Positions 11,401 to 22,854 of a stretch of 64,000 nucleotides of DNA are shown here, in pieces (position 1 is the first letter of the stretch; each line of letters opens with the position of its first letter). The notes under the pieces were generated by a model that searched no databases, had not been told where the DNA came from, and was given only the letters and a program-made list of their open reading frames with translations. Source of the DNA: Adineta steineri (taxonomy: Eukaryota > Rotifera > Eurotatoria > Adinetida > Adinetidae); the NCBI GenBank assembly GCA_905250115.1, contig CAJNOI010000330.1, positions 1 to 64,000 of the forward strand, written 5' to 3'. The position numbers were made by a program, and so were the translations under genes.

Positions 11401-13920
11401 ACGAATAGTTGATAATCGATGAGCAACTATTAATACAATTCGATCTTGACATGATCGATAAAGTGCTTGTTGGAAGAGTACTTCGCTATGACTATCTAAA
11501 GCACTCGTTGGTTCATCTAATAATAAGATGGGTGCTTGTTGAATAAGTGCTCTTGCTAGAACAATACGTTGTCGTTCACCACCTGATAGATTAAATCCTC
11601 GACTACCAATCATTGTGTCATATTCCTTAAATAACAAATCAATAAACTATCACACTAGAAATGAACATATCTAACAGGCTTACATTTGGTAATGCCATAA
11701 TAAAAGTATGAGCATTTGCTTGTTTAGCTGCTTCAATAACATCTTTTCTTGTTGCTTTCGCATTTCCATATTGTATATTATTAAAAATAGTTGTAGAAAA
11801 GATTGCCTAAAATATTAATTTTGTCTAATAAAATATTTCTTACATTTTCTATATATTTACTGCATCTTGATTGACAATAGCAATATGTTGTCTTAACCAT
11901 TGACGATTATAATCAGTTAAATTAATACCATCTAAAAGTATTTCTCCCGATGTAACATCATAGAATCTTGTTAATAATTGAATACATGAGCTTTTACCAC
12001 TTCCACTATGACCAACTAAAGCTACAGTATTACCTCGATCTAAACTAAAGCTAATATCATTAAGAGCGTACGTCGTTGGTCGTGATGGATAAGTAAATGT
12101 CGCATGATTAAACTGAATATTATTGAACGATGCCTCTGTACGAAGATGTTTATCATCATTGATATCTTCATTAGTGGTTTTATCTTCATTAAGCATTGCA
12201 AAAACATCAACAGCAGCACCTTTAGCTTCGCTAACGAACACACTAAATGCTCCTGCTTGAGTGACTAAACCAAGACATATTCCAGCTACGGTTAAAATCT
12301 TTAATTACAACGATATAAAATACATTTCATTTGTTAACATCGAAAAGTAGTATATCTATTTTCATTTTACTTACTGTTAGAATATCATTAATAGATGGTT
12401 GATTCTTCTCAGAGAAATGACGAAATATAAATATAACAGTGATGAGACAAATAACATAAAACAAATATGTGACAATTTTTAATGTACTGTGTATTAATCC
12501 AAACACAATGCTTTTCTTCTTTGTATATTGTTGAACGAGGTCGAGATAATTAGTATAACTATAAAAGAAACAGAGAATTATCTGATTTATCATGAACTAC
12601 TATTTCGATTGGCAGATTAAAACTCACCGTTTAATAATAAATCCAACAGCATTATTGACAAGAACAGTTCGTAATGCACTAAGTCCTTCTTGAGCTACAC
12701 CTCCCGCTTTGGCATACGTACGCATTTCATCTACAGATATACGTGTGATAACCTTAATAAAACAAAACAAAAGAACACATGAATTAATTTTTAAATAATA
12801 TATTGAAATTACCGTAGATAGATAATTTATTAGAAAAAAATTCCAAAATATTATAATAAATAATAGAACTGCTAATGGCCAATAGATAAATAAACAAATG
12901 ATCATACCAAATAATGAATATAAAGAAGTTGTAATAAACGTTGTTAATTTATCTCCAATTCCTAATGCAATATGATCAATATTTGATGATAATTTCATAT
13001 ACCATTCTGTACTTGAATGAGTATCAAAATAAGTCAATGTCTAAATTATATTTTGATTTAAAAAAACAAATTCTTTCAACGAAGTAATATTTATACTTTG
13101 TTAAGAATTGTACGAAATAATAATTGACGTATTCGATTTGTTTGACGTTTACTTGTGGTAGTAAATACCATATAGCTTATACCAGAAACAAAAAATTGAA
13201 TGCATGCCAATACTATAGAAAAAAATATTCTCATATAAATAGGAAGAAAATGATCAACTGATTCGTACCAATTAATTTTACAATCAAATGATAAATTCTT
13301 TTATGAAAATCTGGATAATCTTCCATTAGAGATTGTATTGCACTATTGTTACTATGACACAATCTATAGGATAAATAATAAAATATATATGACATAAAAT
13401 GATAAGAAATAAAAAATTACTTGTAATATTGATTGTAAGGAATAGTATTTATATCAATTCCAAAAGGACATTGGCTTGATGCGACAAATAGACATTGATC
13501 ATATACACGTTGTGCAAATGTTCCACAAAGACGACCCAGCAAATAAAGCATCCATGGAAAGATAAAACCTTGAATAAATGATAAACTAAAACCAATTATT
13601 AGTAATAAAATATCCCATTTATCAGCAAATTGAAACTAAAATAAAATAAATCAGACACAGTGATCTTGCCGTTCATTGAAATTTCTTACCAATTCAATGA
13701 AACTGACTGTTTTTCTGGAAGACGACTTCTCATTCGTTGTTGATGTTTCGATCTTTTCTCCATAGAATTTTCCGAATAAAGTTGATCTAAATATTTGAAA
13801 AATTTGAAGTAATAATGAAAGAGTTTCTTAGTTTTTATACTTGTTTTTCGATTGTATCGATTCATTTTCATTATGGCTTAGAAGTGGAATTGATGCATCA
13901 CTTTGTTTTCTCTTAAACAT
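8451..13920 (-). CDS. ABC transporter subfamily B (P-glycoprotein/MDR-like), full transporter
   Basis: Multidrug-type exporter of the plasma membrane with the layout TM domain-NBD-TM domain-NBD. The gene has many short introns; the first exon is 13841-13920 and the last ends with TAA at 8451-8453. The N-terminus ([10 protein letters not shown]...) precedes [14 protein letters not shown], the usual first helix of ABCB proteins. NBD1 (about 12.15-11.25 kb) has Walker [10 protein letters not shown], signature [10 protein letters not shown], Walker [12 protein letters not shown] and H-loop VAHRLST. NBD2 (about 9.45-8.45 kb) has Walker [10 protein letters not shown], Walker [13 protein letters not shown] and VAHRLSTIQ, but its signature reads MSTGQKQRI in place of LSGGQ. 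No stop codon or frameshift was found in the exons inspected, so the gene looks intact. Substrates cannot be told from sequence. ABCB genes of this type are numerous in rotifers. Confidence 0.92.
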
Positions 13921-15947
13921 CTTCTTATATTTGCCAAGTGATCTTGAGTTTTTCTGAAAGATAAAATTTATTATAATGATAAGTATTATTCTGCACTAGT
14001 TACTTATCATTTAATTAACTTATCAAGATAATGCTTTGATCATTGACAAAAAAACTAATTTATGATCAAAAAAATGTCTTTGTATATAAATCGATTTCTA
14101 CTATTACTTTTAATATTAGTCAAAAAAAACAACCTTCGCGACAAATCAACTGTGACTATGTATACGTAGTGATATTATTCCTCTTCGTTCTGTCTCATAT
14201 GCTGATGTATACACCGTTGTGCTACGTTTTTCATACTGATAGGTAAAATGAAGCATGTAGATTGATTAGAAGCTAGTATAACACGACAAAGAAAATAACT
14301 GCATTGAGTCATTAACTATTATTATGAAAACAGTCTTCTATTTTGTCACTTCTTTTTCAAATTACAATCGTGTACTGATTTTCAGATATACTTTCCTATA
14401 AAACTTGAAGATTTCTATTATTATGTTGAATAGTTTGTTTTCTTTTCCAAAATATTATGAAAATAGAAAGAAAAAACGTAGACTGCATTCCGAACAAATA
14501 TCAGATAAAAATCAATTACCTGATATTATTTCTTCATTATCACTTCTTATCGATTTAAAATCAAAAATAACAACTCAATTGATTGTTTCGAATGCTGAAA
14601 TAATTTTGATATTAACATGCAAATTTAATATATTATTCTACAGACATTTTAAACGCATTTTAAAATCTGTCTTTCCATCTATTCAGATCCACCATGTAGA
14701 ATAAATCCAGCTAAATTCTTTTCCTGATTAGTTAATTAGTTTGAAATTTATTTAACTAAGAAATTCCTGAAAAAATCTAGAAATCCGATTATGTCCAGGT
14801 TACGTTTACAGTTTTATTTTGCAGAGATCGATCTGTATATACAAGTCTTTTTCTGATATTTCAAAACTCTTGTGAGCTCACATTTGCATACTAGCCATGA
14901 TCGTCGAAGATTTATTACGAGATTGTAGGAATAATTTTAGTGTTTATATTGTGTCATTATAGAACTAATTCGAATTAAAACAGAAAAGTCTTTGAAATCT
15001 TAATAAAATACTTGAAAAATCTTGATGACAGGTGGGTGGGTGTGGATTAATAGAAGATCCACACCCATCCACTTATTCAGAAGTTATCGAATATATTAGG
15101 AGCAGCTAGACAACAGATTTTCTAATCAGTGCATTTTTTCAGTGAATTCTATACAAAATAACAAAATATGTTGTTCAAATAAGTTCTGTTCTCACTGTTA
15201 GAAAACATTGCATTTTCTTCTTTAAAAATTACGATTTTTAATATTTTTCTTTCATATCCGTCCTCCAAAGTTTGAATATCCTGAATGTTCATTGTACTTA
15301 CAGCAGAAAATAACTGACATCTGGTTGAATTTTGTTCATAAATTAGCTTTAAAAAAGGAAGAGAATTTATTGTTTTTATTTACCGATCATTTTTAATGTT
15401 GTGTTTTATTGCAGATGTTTCAAGAAAAATAGTTCACGTTCATATTATTACGTAGAAGATAAAAACTTGTTGTTTTTATGATCATTAATTTGCAGCAGCA
15501 CATCGAAGTGTTTTGTGTCACTTTAACGATTTTGTAATCAGTTACTTCATAATAGTGCTGCAAAACAACTACTTATTTTTGATCAACTGAATTTGGGTAC
15601 GGGTTAGTATAACGTAATGCTATGTGAATAATGGAGAAAAAAAGATTTTTCAGCTTTCATGGACGAATATAAATTTCAAACCTTTTTTTAAATGTCTTTT
15701 TTTTCAGTTTTGGCTAAATCATTTAAAACTATTCCGCAAAAGTCTTATAAACATATGTCTATATTAATAATTTTATTTCGATTGATCTGTAAATAAAGTG
15801 TTTTTCATTGTTTTAGTTTTGCTCAAGTATTTTTTTCATATTTGAAGATATGTTTTATTTTGATATCACCTGTTTTTATTAGATATTTTAGATTATTCAT
15901 TTCAATAAGATACTAATTCAATTTTACACGTGCACAAAATATTCATC
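13921..15947. other. Intergenic, upstream of the ABC transporter and of NHL gene copy 1
   Basis: Divergent promoter region. An open frame near 14423-14704 (+) encodes a Lys/Arg-rich start followed by hydrophobic stretches, and was not recognised. A palindrome lies at 15031-15073. From about 15091 the sequence is homologous to 28265 onward, marking the left end of a roughly 3-kb duplication shared with NHL copy 2. Confidence 0.5.
15031..15073. repeat. Telomere-like palindromic element
   Basis: GGTGGGTGGGTGTGGAT and ATCCACACCCATCCAC are near-perfect inverted arms around the loop TAATAGAAG. Confidence 0.75.
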
Positions 15948-18037
15948 ATGAATCGAAATCAAATCGGAGTTTGTGATGTAATATATTTTATTCAAATTAG
16001 ATAAAATAAATTTAATTTCAATGATTTATTTTAGTTTGAACCAGTTACGTTGAATTCTCAGCAGACGTCCACGGGTCAATCAACATTGTTGTATGTGTTT
16101 TATAAATTATTGACATTCATAATAAAAAGAATTATTTATTATAGAAGGCAATGTTTTCAAAAAAAGAAACTGTTACGGATCATGGTTGGCATTACCATTG
16201 TTGCTTTAATTGTAACTATTTCAATCGTAATTATTAAAACAAAAACAGCAAATATAATAAAAGTATCAACTGTAACAACAGAAACAACAGACGTCACAGA
16301 ACTATCAACTATGATAATAACACCAACAACAACAATACCAACTACTACTACAACAACTAGTACTTCAACAATAACAACAACTAGTACTTCAACAACAACA
16401 ACAACTACAACTACAACTACAACTACTACTACAACTATAACTATCACTACAACAACAACAACATCAACTACTACTACAACAACAACAACAACTACAACTA
16501 CTACAACAACACCAAACATGATAAAACTGTCAACTGTGACAACAGATACAACAACGGACAACCCAACGACAAAAGGTATAATATTGATAAAAGAAAAAGA
16601 AAAGGCGACAATGTTTTTTTTGATAAATAATTGAAACATTTTCATTATATGTTAGTGTTGAATTTATTTTTAAATATTTTATTAGAATATTTATACAGAT
16701 TAGAATTCTATCGTTTAATTTTTGAGAGAGATAAATATCAATAGTTTTCATGAAATTCATAGTTCAATTTCTTGAGGAAGAATTTTGAAGAACTATTTCA
16801 TCAAGAGAAGATTTATTTCTTTTTCTTCGAAATGATGTTTTTGTCTTTGTATGAATAAGTTTCTATTGTCATTCTCTACTTAAAGTTTCGAGATAAGAAT
16901 ATACATTTTATAGAATGACATGTTAAGAAAATCTATCGAATAGAATTCATAAACCATTTTGAGGATGTGCGTGTGGGTGCTATACTCTTCTTTTATCCGC
17001 ACTCACATCCACTCTACCTTTTTGTTATTTAATACTATAAACATAAAATTTTAATCATCTTTCCTTTTTACTTTCAAGTGACATTTTAATTTAACATCAA
17101 ATCATTTTTTCTCTCACTTTTAGTACAAACCATACCAAAATATAACAAATGGAACCAACATGGAATTACGATTGCTGGAGGACATGGTGGTGGAGATCAA
17201 TTAAATCAACTCTATACGCCTTTTGAGATCGATATTGATGATAGCAATGCCATTTTGATTGCTGATACTATAAATCATCGTATTGTTGAATGGAAATATA
17301 ATTCGAGCAGTGGTCAAATCATTGCAGGCGGTATGGGAAGTGGAGATAGGCACGGTCAATTAAATATGCCACTCAGCGTAATTGCTGACAAACAGAAGAA
17401 TGCAATAATTATATGTGAACATGGAAACAAGCGAGTTATACGATGGTTTCGCCAAAGTCAAACGAATCCACAAGTTCTTATTTCTAATATTTACTGTAGC
17501 GGGATGACAATCGATAGAGATGGATCTATTTATGTTTCTGATTCGACAAAGGCTGAAGTAAGACGATGGAAAGAAGGAGACACAGATGGAACATTAGTTG
17601 CAGGTGGAAATGGACCGGGATATCTTCTAAATCAATTCAGGAACCCTTGTGATATCTTTGTTGATGAAGATTATTCTGTTTATGTAGCGGATATTGACAA
17701 TCAACGTATAATGAAATGGACAAAAGATGCAAAAGAAGGAATTCTTGTTGTTCGTGCACATGGAGAAGGAAATGGTCTCAACCAATTAGCTAACCCTTAT
17801 GGAATAATTGTTGATAATTTGGGTCAAATCATTATTTCGGACTATAAGAACCACCGAGTGATGTTTTGGCGTGAAGGAGATACAGAAGGTGAAATTGTTG
17901 CTGGTGGAAATGGTGAAGGAAATGAGCCAAATCAATTAAATTCTCCGAGAGGTGTGTCATTGGACGTTGAAGGAAATCTTTATGTTGTTGATTCTCGTAA
18001 TCATCGAATTCAAAAATATGAACTATGTACGAAATAA
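15948..18037 (+). CDS. Type II membrane protein with Thr-rich stalk and NHL-repeat propeller (copy 1)
   Basis: Three exons (15948-15977, 16035-16575, 17124-18037) join in frame to 494 residues. Order: a short cytoplasmic start (MNRNQIGVCD), a basic segment (CFQKKKLLRIM), a signal-anchor helix (VGITIVALIVTISIVII, about residues 55-72), a Thr-rich stalk coded by ACN repeats (about residues 100-170), then about six NHL repeats of the form NQL..P.GI.VD...YVAD..NHRI.KW ending at the stop. The propeller is therefore predicted to lie outside the cell or in the lumen, held off the membrane by a mucin-like stalk that is probably O-glycosylated. NHL propellers bind ligands or show lyase activity (as in PAL); none is assigned here. 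A close paralogue lies at 29076-31363. Confidence 0.85.
16316..16512 (+). repeat. ACN trinucleotide microsatellite coding for poly-threonine
   Basis: Nearly pure ACA/ACT codons with a few ATA and TCA interruptions. It encodes the stalk of the NHL protein. The paralogue at 29.4 kb lacks the expansion. Confidence 0.9.
16956..17018. repeat. Telomere-like palindromic element inside intron 2 of NHL copy 1
   Basis: TTTTGAGGATGTGCGTGTGGGTGC, loop TATACTCTTCTTTTAT, then CCGCACTCACATCCACTC. The equivalent intron of copy 2 carries a different element (30282-30342). Confidence 0.65.
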
Positions 18038-18263
18038 AATAAAAACTGTTGTATTTTGAAAGTAACTGTATTGTGAAATAATATAAGTCATTAAAATAAA
18101 AAATTTCTTCTCTTTGAAAAATAAATTCATTTTAGTTTATGAAATATTCATCACAAATGGAAGTTTTAATTTCTTAAGAAGTCCATTTCACGTATATGAG
18201 AGATAATTATGTTTTTCTTGTGGAAGTTTAATATGAATAATTTATTGTCTCTAATTTTAGATT

Positions 18264-18352
18264 CGGTGTGGGTGTGTGATGGTGCGGGTGCGGGTGTTGG
18301 TGCGAGTATTCCCTCAGTCTTTACCTTCAATCACACCCATACCCACATCCTA
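18264..18352. repeat. Telomere-like palindromic element, long left arm
   Basis: The G-rich arm (GGTGTGGGTGTGTGATGG, then GCGGGTGCGGGTG) is longer than the C-rich arm (CACACCCATACCCACATCC). The loop holds CCCTCAGTCTTTACC. Confidence 0.7.
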
Positions 18353-18542
18353 TAGTCGTGTGATGCTTTGAATTGCTTATCTCTCTCATATGATTCTTCT
18401 ACTTTTTAATTATTTCTTATATTTGTTGAAAGTTTTCATCTTCTGACTGTATAAGTTTATAATTATGTAGAAAATCAGCCACCTAAAGATTTGGATTTTT
18501 AAGCAAGGTCGAAACTATAGTCGTGGTAGCTTTTATCTTATA

Positions 18543-18572
18543 TACACACCCTCAACTACACCCACACCCACA
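18543..18572. repeat. Half telomere-like element, C-rich arm only
   Basis: CACACCCTCAACTACACCC then ACACCCACA. No matching G-rich arm within 80 bases on the left. Confidence 0.5.
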
Positions 18573-18755
18573 GTTCATTTTATCATGAATGAATTATCAA
18601 TAAGAAGAAAAATTAGTATCTACATCAACAATAAGTCATTATCTTCATGAATTCTATGTCAAATATGATTGAAAAATTGTTAAAAAGTCATCAAAAAAAT
18701 ATTCATCTTTTCTTTTCTTTTTTAATTATTAAAATTGTATTGTATTGAGTCTAAA

Positions 18756-19041
18756 ATGTATAATGAAAATAATTCTTCTGTAGAATTGATGAATGATCTA
18801 GACAATGACGAAACCGATCGTGGCTGTTTGTACTCATCCGCATCCATGTCTTATCGTCAAGCTACGTATGACTGATCATGCTTAATATTTGTTAACTAAA
18901 AATGAATAATATCGTGTAGTGAATATTTTTTTTCTTTTTGTTCTGTCCTACTCTTTTTTTCAAAATAATGTTGCTAGTTACTCACACGAGAAACAACGAC
19001 GTCTTCCAAGGTTACGAACAGAATTACAAATTTTTGCATAA
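18756..19041 (+). CDS. Possible small two-exon protein, unrecognised
   Basis: ATG at 18756 opens a frame rich in Asn, Glu and Asp (MYNENNSSVELMNDLDNDE). A GTATGA donor at 18866 and a TTGCTAG acceptor ending at 18977 join 110 and 64 bp in frame to give 57 residues, finishing with a basic tail (HEKQRRLPRLRTELQIFA) and TAA at 19039. The splice phases agree, but such short models arise by chance. It ends 16 bp before the F-box gene start and could be its upstream ORF. Confidence 0.3.
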
Positions 19042-19057
19042 AATAACGTGAAATTAA

Positions 19058-22000
19058 ATGAGCACCGATTTTCACACATTAATGGCAAACATATCTATTC
19101 TTGATCTGCCTGTCGAGATATTACATCGTATTTTCGATTATTGTGATGTGAAAACAATTCTATTTTCTATCCGTTCTACCTGTAAACAATTATATAATAT
19201 GGTTAATACGTACAATCGATTTCAGTTAGACTATAATTTTGAATCAACGGTCTATTTTAATTCCATTTGTCGTGTTCTTCAACTGCAAAATGTAATTTCG
19301 TTGACATACTCAAATGGTACAACGAGAGATAGTTCTATGAATTTATTTTCTTCATTTATCGATATCCGTCAATTAACTCAACTTCGCTCGTTGGTCCTTC
19401 ATAAAATCAATCATGAAGAGTTAGAGTACTTTCTAAAAAATGTAACTTCTAACTGTCTTACTACACTTTCAATCGATTCAAGACCGAAAAGAAATGGTAA
19501 AATAATAATTCTCGCATCATCAGCTGTTGCGTAATTCAATCTACAGGAGTTACATTTAAATAATATAAATGACAATAAAGGACATCTATCATTTTCATTA
19601 GACTGTCGATTACAGCATTTGACAATTGGTATTTGTCTATTGAGTACATATGTTGAAATTATTCGCCGTTTGTCTCATTTACAAACATTAGTTATGACCG
19701 ATTGCAGGATCGATCAATCCGAAGAAATAATTAAATCGTCATACTTAACTACAATTCACTCATCGTTAACGTCTTTGACGATCATTGGTTTCTCATTTTC
19801 TACAAAATATCTTGAATTATTACTTTCTCCAACACCCATACTTCGTTTTCTCAAACTTATTGCTCATAGACAGACACTTGACTCTGTATTTGATGGAATG
19901 TATTGGCAACAATTTATTCAAACTAAATTACCTCTATTGGATAAGTTTGACTTTCTTTTCTTATATTCTCTTAAGCAAGAAGATAATACTAATAGTCTTG
20001 ATATGCTAATTGCTCCATTTCGAGCATCATTTTGGTTAAATGATAAGCAATGGTTTGTTATTTGTGACTGCTTATTTGAGGAGTCTCAATCTAAAATTAG
20101 ACTCTATACGAAAACAATGAAGACTACAGATTTTAGCAATGCAATCAGATGTGAAAGATCATCTACAAATAACGATTGCAATCTGATACGGAATCAAGTG
20201 AATGAGGTACGTATGATTCTATCTTTAAAATGAAAAATCATAAATATTTTTTTTCCTTTTCCTACCGTTGTCACATGTATCTTATTCTTGATGTACAGAC
20301 ACTAACCACACTGAACCTTCATGGTATTCGAATTGGAGCTAATGGAGCACGATATCTTGCTGAAGGATTGATGAATAATACGGTGATTAGCTATCTCTTT
20401 TCTATTTTTAGTATGTTTATTTTATTTACAAAACTATAGGTCCTAACAACACTTGATCTTCAATTTCATAAAATTGGTAGCGCGGGAATGCAGCATCTCG
20501 CGAATGCATTGTATCATAATACAGTAATTTTCATTTTTTTTCTGTGTGATTTCCATAATCATTTTCCTCGATCATTACATATAGACACTCCTCGAATTAA
20601 ACCTACATGAAAATGATATTGAAGACATAGGAGCGAAACATCTCGCTGATATTTTACAAAACAATAGAGTAGTTCTCATTTACGTCTTGTCCTTCATAAC
20701 TGTATGCTTATTTTCTATTAAAGTCACTTACTACACTCAATATCAGCGATTGTTTAATTGGAGATACAGGAATACAACATATTGCTACTATGTTACAAAA
20801 TAATATGGTAATCTTAATTATATCTTGCTGCTTATCTCTCACATCAGTTACTTTTTTTTTATTATAAAGGCAATTGCTATACTCAACATTAATTACAATG
20901 AAATAAGTGCCAATGGAATACAATATCTTGCTAATGCTTTACAATCTAACACGGTAAATTTCATTTTTCGCTGTGTATATATTTCATATTCTTCTCTTGT
21001 ATCTATGTGTAGACTCTTACTACTCTAGATATTGGGGGTAATCATTTTGGGGATGAAGGTATAGTCTATATAGCTGATGTATTACGATCAAACAAGGTAA
21101 TACCCTTGTTTTGTTCGCTGCGATTATCTGTAACTTTCATATAAATATAGACGCTCACTGAATTATACCTAGCTGCTAATGATATCGGTGAAAATGGTGT
21201 GAAGTATTTATGTGATGCATTAGAACATAATACAGTAACTATCATTCCTTATTCATCAGTAAATATTCGACTTCATATAGACATTGATCTTGTTGGACTT
21301 GCATTTCAATAACATCAATAATAATGGAATACAACACCTTGCTAACGTTTTACAAAAGAATGCGGTAATGCTTTTCATTTTGAACTTTTCTTAAATATCT
21401 TTTTGTTTGTATAAAGACACTTACCATTGTCGATATTAGCGATACTGAAATTTCAGATGAAGGAGTATCATATCTTACTAACGTTTTACGAAATAATAGA
21501 GTGAGGTCATCGTTTCTACAGATGTTTCTTATCCAAATTTTCTAAAACTATGTTTAGACTCTTACCACATTGAAACTTGAGCAAAACAACATCGAGGATA
21601 CAGGAGCACAACATCTAGCCGATGGATTACGAAATAATATAGTAATTATATATGTTTTTTCCGTGTTTGTTCTGTATTGCATTTTTTTCATTGCACAGAC
21701 TCTCACTAAACTGACACTTGCTGGTAATCCTATCGGTGATGATGGAGTACACCATCTGACTGATGCTTTACGAGATAATAAAGTAATTATCATCTTTTTT
21801 ATCTTCTCCACATTTATTTTCTTTATAATAAGGCACTCACCACGTTGGATCTTAGTTACAGCAACATCGAAGCTAAAGGTATATTATGTATTGCTGACAT
21901 TTTAAAACATAATACGGTAGCCCTCATTCTCTTATTGTGTTTCTCATACTCATTTTCTGCTATACTTAAAGATGCTTGCGGTATTGCATTTGGAATCCAA

Positions 22001-22480
22001 TAGAATTGGTGCTAACGAAGTACAACATCTCACTAATGCATTACGACAAAATACAGTGATATTATTTGCCTTTTCCTTAGACAAGTTATTCAATTCCTAT
22101 TTGTATAGACACTGACTGAACTTAATCTTAACGGAAATAGAATAGAAGACGAAGGGGCAGGATATATAGCTGATATCTTGTGCTGTAACACAGTAAGAAT
22201 AGCTGTTTCTCTATTTATCTTATGTATTTATTTACTTTACATATTTGTGTAGACACTCATTACAATGGATCTTCGATCCAACATGATTGGAGAGATGGGT
22301 ATACAGTGCATTGCTAATGCTTTACAAGATAACATGGTGAGATTCATTTTCATATACCGTCATTACTCACTTTCTTTTTGATTTATTTTACAGACCATAC
22401 AAAAAATATATCTACGTTATGGTAATAATTTTTCCGATGCTGTTAGATTATCACTTGATCAAGATTCGCGATTTCAATGA
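19058..22480 (+). CDS. F-box protein with ribonuclease-inhibitor-type LRR repeats, one LRR per exon
   Basis: Likely substrate-binding subunit of an SCF ubiquitin ligase (inferred). Exon 1 (19058-20206) starts MSTDFHTLMAN and holds an F-box-like motif (LDLPVEILHRIFDYCDVK, residues 14-31) followed by irregular LRRs. Fifteen exons of exactly 84 bp follow, all phase 0: 20299-20382, 20440-20523, 20585-20668, 20724-20807, 20870-20953, 21013-21096, 21151-21234, 21281-21364, 21417-21500, 21558-21641, 21699-21782, 21833-21916, 21972-22055, 22109-22192 and 22253-22336. Each encodes one 28-residue LRR (TLTTLNLHGIRIGANGARYL type). A last exon (22394-22480) ends RFQ-stop. A TAA at 19532-19534 interrupts exon 1 in frame, between SSAVA and FNLQELHLNN. 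Either the gene is inactivated or an 84-bp intron removes the stop. Confidence 0.82.
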
Positions 22481-22563
22481 ATTTTGTTTTTTCATTATAT
22501 TTAAGAGCATAAAGAGCACATTTTATTGTTATCTAGTAAGGAACTGTCAAAAATAAAAATAAG

Positions 22564-22618
22564 AGTGGGATGGGTGTGGGTTTGAATAAATAAAGAATAA
22601 CTACACTCACGCTCGCCG
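22564..22618. repeat. Telomere-like palindromic element (degenerate right arm)
   Basis: GAGTGGGATGGGTGTGGGTT on the left, CTACACTCACGCTCGCC on the right, AATAAATAAAGAATAA in the loop. Confidence 0.6.
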
Positions 22619-22663
22619 TTTAAATTTCTTTTTATCTATTCGTTCAAATCCTTCTTTTATCAA

Positions 22664-22717
22664 CTGGGTGTAGGCATGAAAAGAGGTCTTCACACCCACA
22701 CCCACCCACACCCTCAG
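22664..22717. repeat. Telomere-like palindromic element
   Basis: CTGGGTGTAGGCATGAAAAG followed by CACACCCACACCCACCC and ACACCCTCAG. The C-rich arm holds four telomere-like units. Confidence 0.65.
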
Positions 22718-22854
22718 ATTATTCGTAGAAAAGAAATCATTTTTGTCTTAAATATGAATGTGCATATAAATGAAAAATTAGTTATTTAAGGAATCGAATC
22801 TAATCAATGAAAAAATAGAATAATGATGTGATAAATGTATTAAAGATGAGACTG

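Larger units (their letters stand above)
18038..19057. other. Intergenic, two telomere-like elements and a possible small gene
   Basis: Contains the 3' flank of NHL copy 1 (homologous to the flank of copy 2 up to about 18250), the elements at 18264-18352 and 18543-18572, and the possible two-exon small gene at 18756-19041. Confidence 0.5.
22481..22854. other. Convergent intergenic spacer with two telomere-like elements
   Basis: Lies between the 3' ends of the F-box/LRR gene and the GT61-like gene. Two palindromes at 22564-22618 and 22664-22717 account for about a third of it. Confidence 0.6.

Noticed and set aside
16157..16645. 162-codon minus-strand frame rich in valine
   Set aside because: It is the antisense of the poly-Thr stalk exon of the NHL gene.
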